DNA from: Viola odorata
Taxonomy: Eukaryota > Streptophyta > Magnoliopsida > Malpighiales > Violaceae
Direction of reading: 5' to 3'
NCBI GenBank assembly: GCA_963691705.1
Contig: OY829539.1
Coordinates: 43,967,656-44,031,655 of the forward strand
DNA length: 64,000 nt
In this document: one piece after another, positions 62,455-64,000 of the stretch
Position numbering within the stretch: the stretch's first letter is position 1
Layout of the letters: each line of letters begins with the position of its first letter
Position numbers and translations under genes: made by a program
Notes under the pieces: generated by a model
Told to the model about the DNA's origin: nothing
The model's input: only the letters and a program-made list of their open reading frames with translations
Databases searched by the model: none

Positions 62455-64000
62455 TCATTTTTGCTGAACTGACTTGGCGTTAGGGTCAACGTTAAGCCTG
62501 TGCTCGGCTATTTCTCGGGATATACCTGGCATATCGGCGGGTTCCCATGCGAAATTTCCTTGGCATTTGTTCAGCAGCCGTGCCAGTTGAAGATTTTCCG
62601 CTGGGCTGAGCTTATCGCTGACCAGGAAGCTGGCTCCCTCTTTGCCTATCACTGATACGGGCACCATCTTGTCAAGGGGTTGAGCGCGTTTTTCATCACC
62701 CTGCTCGTAGGGGTCTACAGCTATACACACGTATCTATCGCAACTCGTCCGAGTCATGAGCGAATAGCATTCTGCCGCCAGTTTCTGATCACCTTTTATC
62801 GATACCACCCCGTCCCAGGAGGGGTATTTCATCTTTAGATGTTTTTGTGATATCGCCGCTCCAAAGCGATTGAGGAAAGGCCGTCCGAGTATGACGTTAT
62901 AGGGCAGATTCAGATCCACAACAAGGAACAACAAATTCTCTGACCGTTTGTAAGTGTCTTCTCGGAAGTATACGGGTAGGGTGATTACTCCCGTAACAGG
63001 GATAGGGGTCCCATCCACTCCGACTATGGGTCTCTTACTAGGCGTTAACTCATCGTGGGGGCGTTTCATGAGGTTGTAAGCTTCCAGCGAAAAAAGGTTC
63101 ACGGCACTCCCGTTGTCCACAAGAGTCCTTCTTATACCATGACTGGCGATGACAGGTGTGACTACCAAGGCGTCATTATGGGGATAGATAACGCCTTTCT
63201 CATCCTCTTCTGAAAAGGATAAGATCATGCGATCAAGTATGTCTATTGCTCCACCTTTCTTTGTCACGCCGTCTCGCGTACGCTTTTCCCCTTTCGCCAC
63301 CATCGACTGTTCTGATTCATCTGTGTAGGGGATCCCTCCTGCTATGATATTGATTATGGGGATGTCGTCGTCATCTATCGCGAAGGTTTCCACACCCTTT
63401 CCTTTGGGAGCGTTATCCGGCTGTGGGACTGGAGGGGGCCTTGGTCGTTCGTCTGCCGCTCTTCTTATCGGATTGTTTCGGGCATCTTCCCTTACTTGAG
63501 TCACAAATTCTCCCAGATATCCTTCCTCCACCAAGCGTTCTATCGCCCACCTTAATTCTCTGCAAGCCTCTGTGGAATGTCCTCTGGCTTTGTGGAATTT
63601 ACAGTAAGCGTTTTCTCTCCTGCCTAAAAGCACTCCAGGTTTCGTGGGTGCCGGATAACGGATAGGAAGATCTCGCTGTTCCGCTATCGCCAATATCTCC
63701 GCTCTTGGTACATTCAAGGAGGGAAAATCCGGATCATACGCCCGATTTTTGTTAGCGTTCCCTTGACGCTGACGAGGGGAACTACCTTGTCTTCCTTTCG
63801 AGGAATTTCCTTTTTGCTTATCGTAGGTCTTTGGGATGTAATCTTTCCGTCGAGCGTAATCATCAGTGTAATGATCGTCAACCAGAGGATTTGCGGGAGC
63901 GGCAGGGATGCGAGGTGCCCTAGGCGGCATATCAAATGTTCTATTTCTATTTTCTTCTTCTTCCATTTTCGCATAATTATGGGCTTTAAGTCTTAGTGCG
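62455..64000 (-). pseudogene. E2 gag (partial) and protease, ends at a nonsense codon
   Basis: Open from the right window edge to TGA at 62455-62457, where E1 has an arginine codon (QQKRRAFS); the frame then continues into RT at 62424. Contains the Gag C-terminal region, a Lys/Arg/Gln-rich stretch (KQKGNSSKGRQGSSPRQRQG), zinc knuckle CKFHKARGHSTEAC near 63600, the linker, and aspartic protease LVDNGSAVNLFSLEAYNLM near 63100 with NVILGRPFLNRFG. Gag N-terminus, primer site and 5' LTR are outside the window. Confidence 0.85.

Larger units (their letters stand above)
49790..64000 (-). mobile_element. Tat-lineage retrotransposon E2 with antisense gene cassette (5' end outside window)
   Basis: 3' LTR at 49790-50325, then antisense genes a-d on the plus strand, repeats, and minus-strand integrase-to-gag running off the right edge. 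Same architecture as E1 but a distinct subfamily: LTRs share only the core (CGCCGGAGGGGGACTCCGGCG, ACACTCCGATGCT). gag-pol is one frame with only two nonsense changes; all four antisense genes are open. E2 is therefore the least damaged protein-coding element here. It is inserted in the Athila2 LTR. Confidence 0.9.

Overview
The window is plant nuclear DNA, almost certainly gene-poor heterochromatin, built from nested LTR retrotransposons. I see no host gene, tRNA or rRNA. The plant origin is inferred from the element types: Ty3/gypsy Tat-lineage elements (reverse transcriptase, two consecutive RNase H domains, integrase without chromodomain), Athila-type integrase and env-like frames, and a chromovirus-like protease. 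A eudicot is likely, but the species cannot be read from this.

Layout. (1) 1-15792: a minus-strand Tat element (E3) whose left end lies outside the window, split by a young plus-strand element B (881-12535). B has 2.7-kb LTRs that are almost identical, no coding capacity, and two tandem arrays. (2) 15793-24062: an old plus-strand Athila element (Athila1), interrupted by a minus-strand LTR (C2, 15868-16773, into whose leader E3 inserted) and by a solo LTR (17416-18761) with a 5-bp target duplication. (3) 24063-27445: a decayed minus-strand Tat pol (E4) carrying a solo LTR (24721-26383). (4) 27446-30834: the 3' part of a chromovirus-like element with its LTR and an extra LTR tail. (5) 30835-49789: Athila2, whose env-like frame is split by a complete 15.1-kb Tat element E1 (31550-46686, target duplication TAGAC). 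(6) 49790-64000: a second, better preserved Tat element E2, cut by the window edge.

The most interesting content is in E1 and E2. Between pol and the 3' LTR each carries a cassette of four genes on the strand opposite to gag-pol, in the same order (a, b, c, d). Genes c and d contain short introns at matching positions and phases in both elements. Each gene has a TATA-like box, at conserved spacing for c and d and roughly so for a (b is weak). Genes c and d look like ancient paralogues with a plant 'Transposase_28/gypsy-type transposon' style domain, a second conserved domain and a coiled coil. In E2 all four genes are open; in E1 a and b are open while c and d carry only nonsense changes. Because the cassette is antisense, its introns would not be spliced from the genomic RNA and can survive retrotransposition. 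Antisense extra ORFs have been described in Tat elements; the four-gene, multi-intron, multi-promoter organisation is the part worth checking.

How the parts work together (inference): sense RNA from the LTR would encode Gag-PR-RT-RH-INT, while antisense transcripts would encode putative accessory, possibly nuclear, proteins. The two transcription units converge on a tandem-repeat block. Most gag-pol stops are C-to-T changes, several in CG or CHG context, as expected for methylated, silenced copies.
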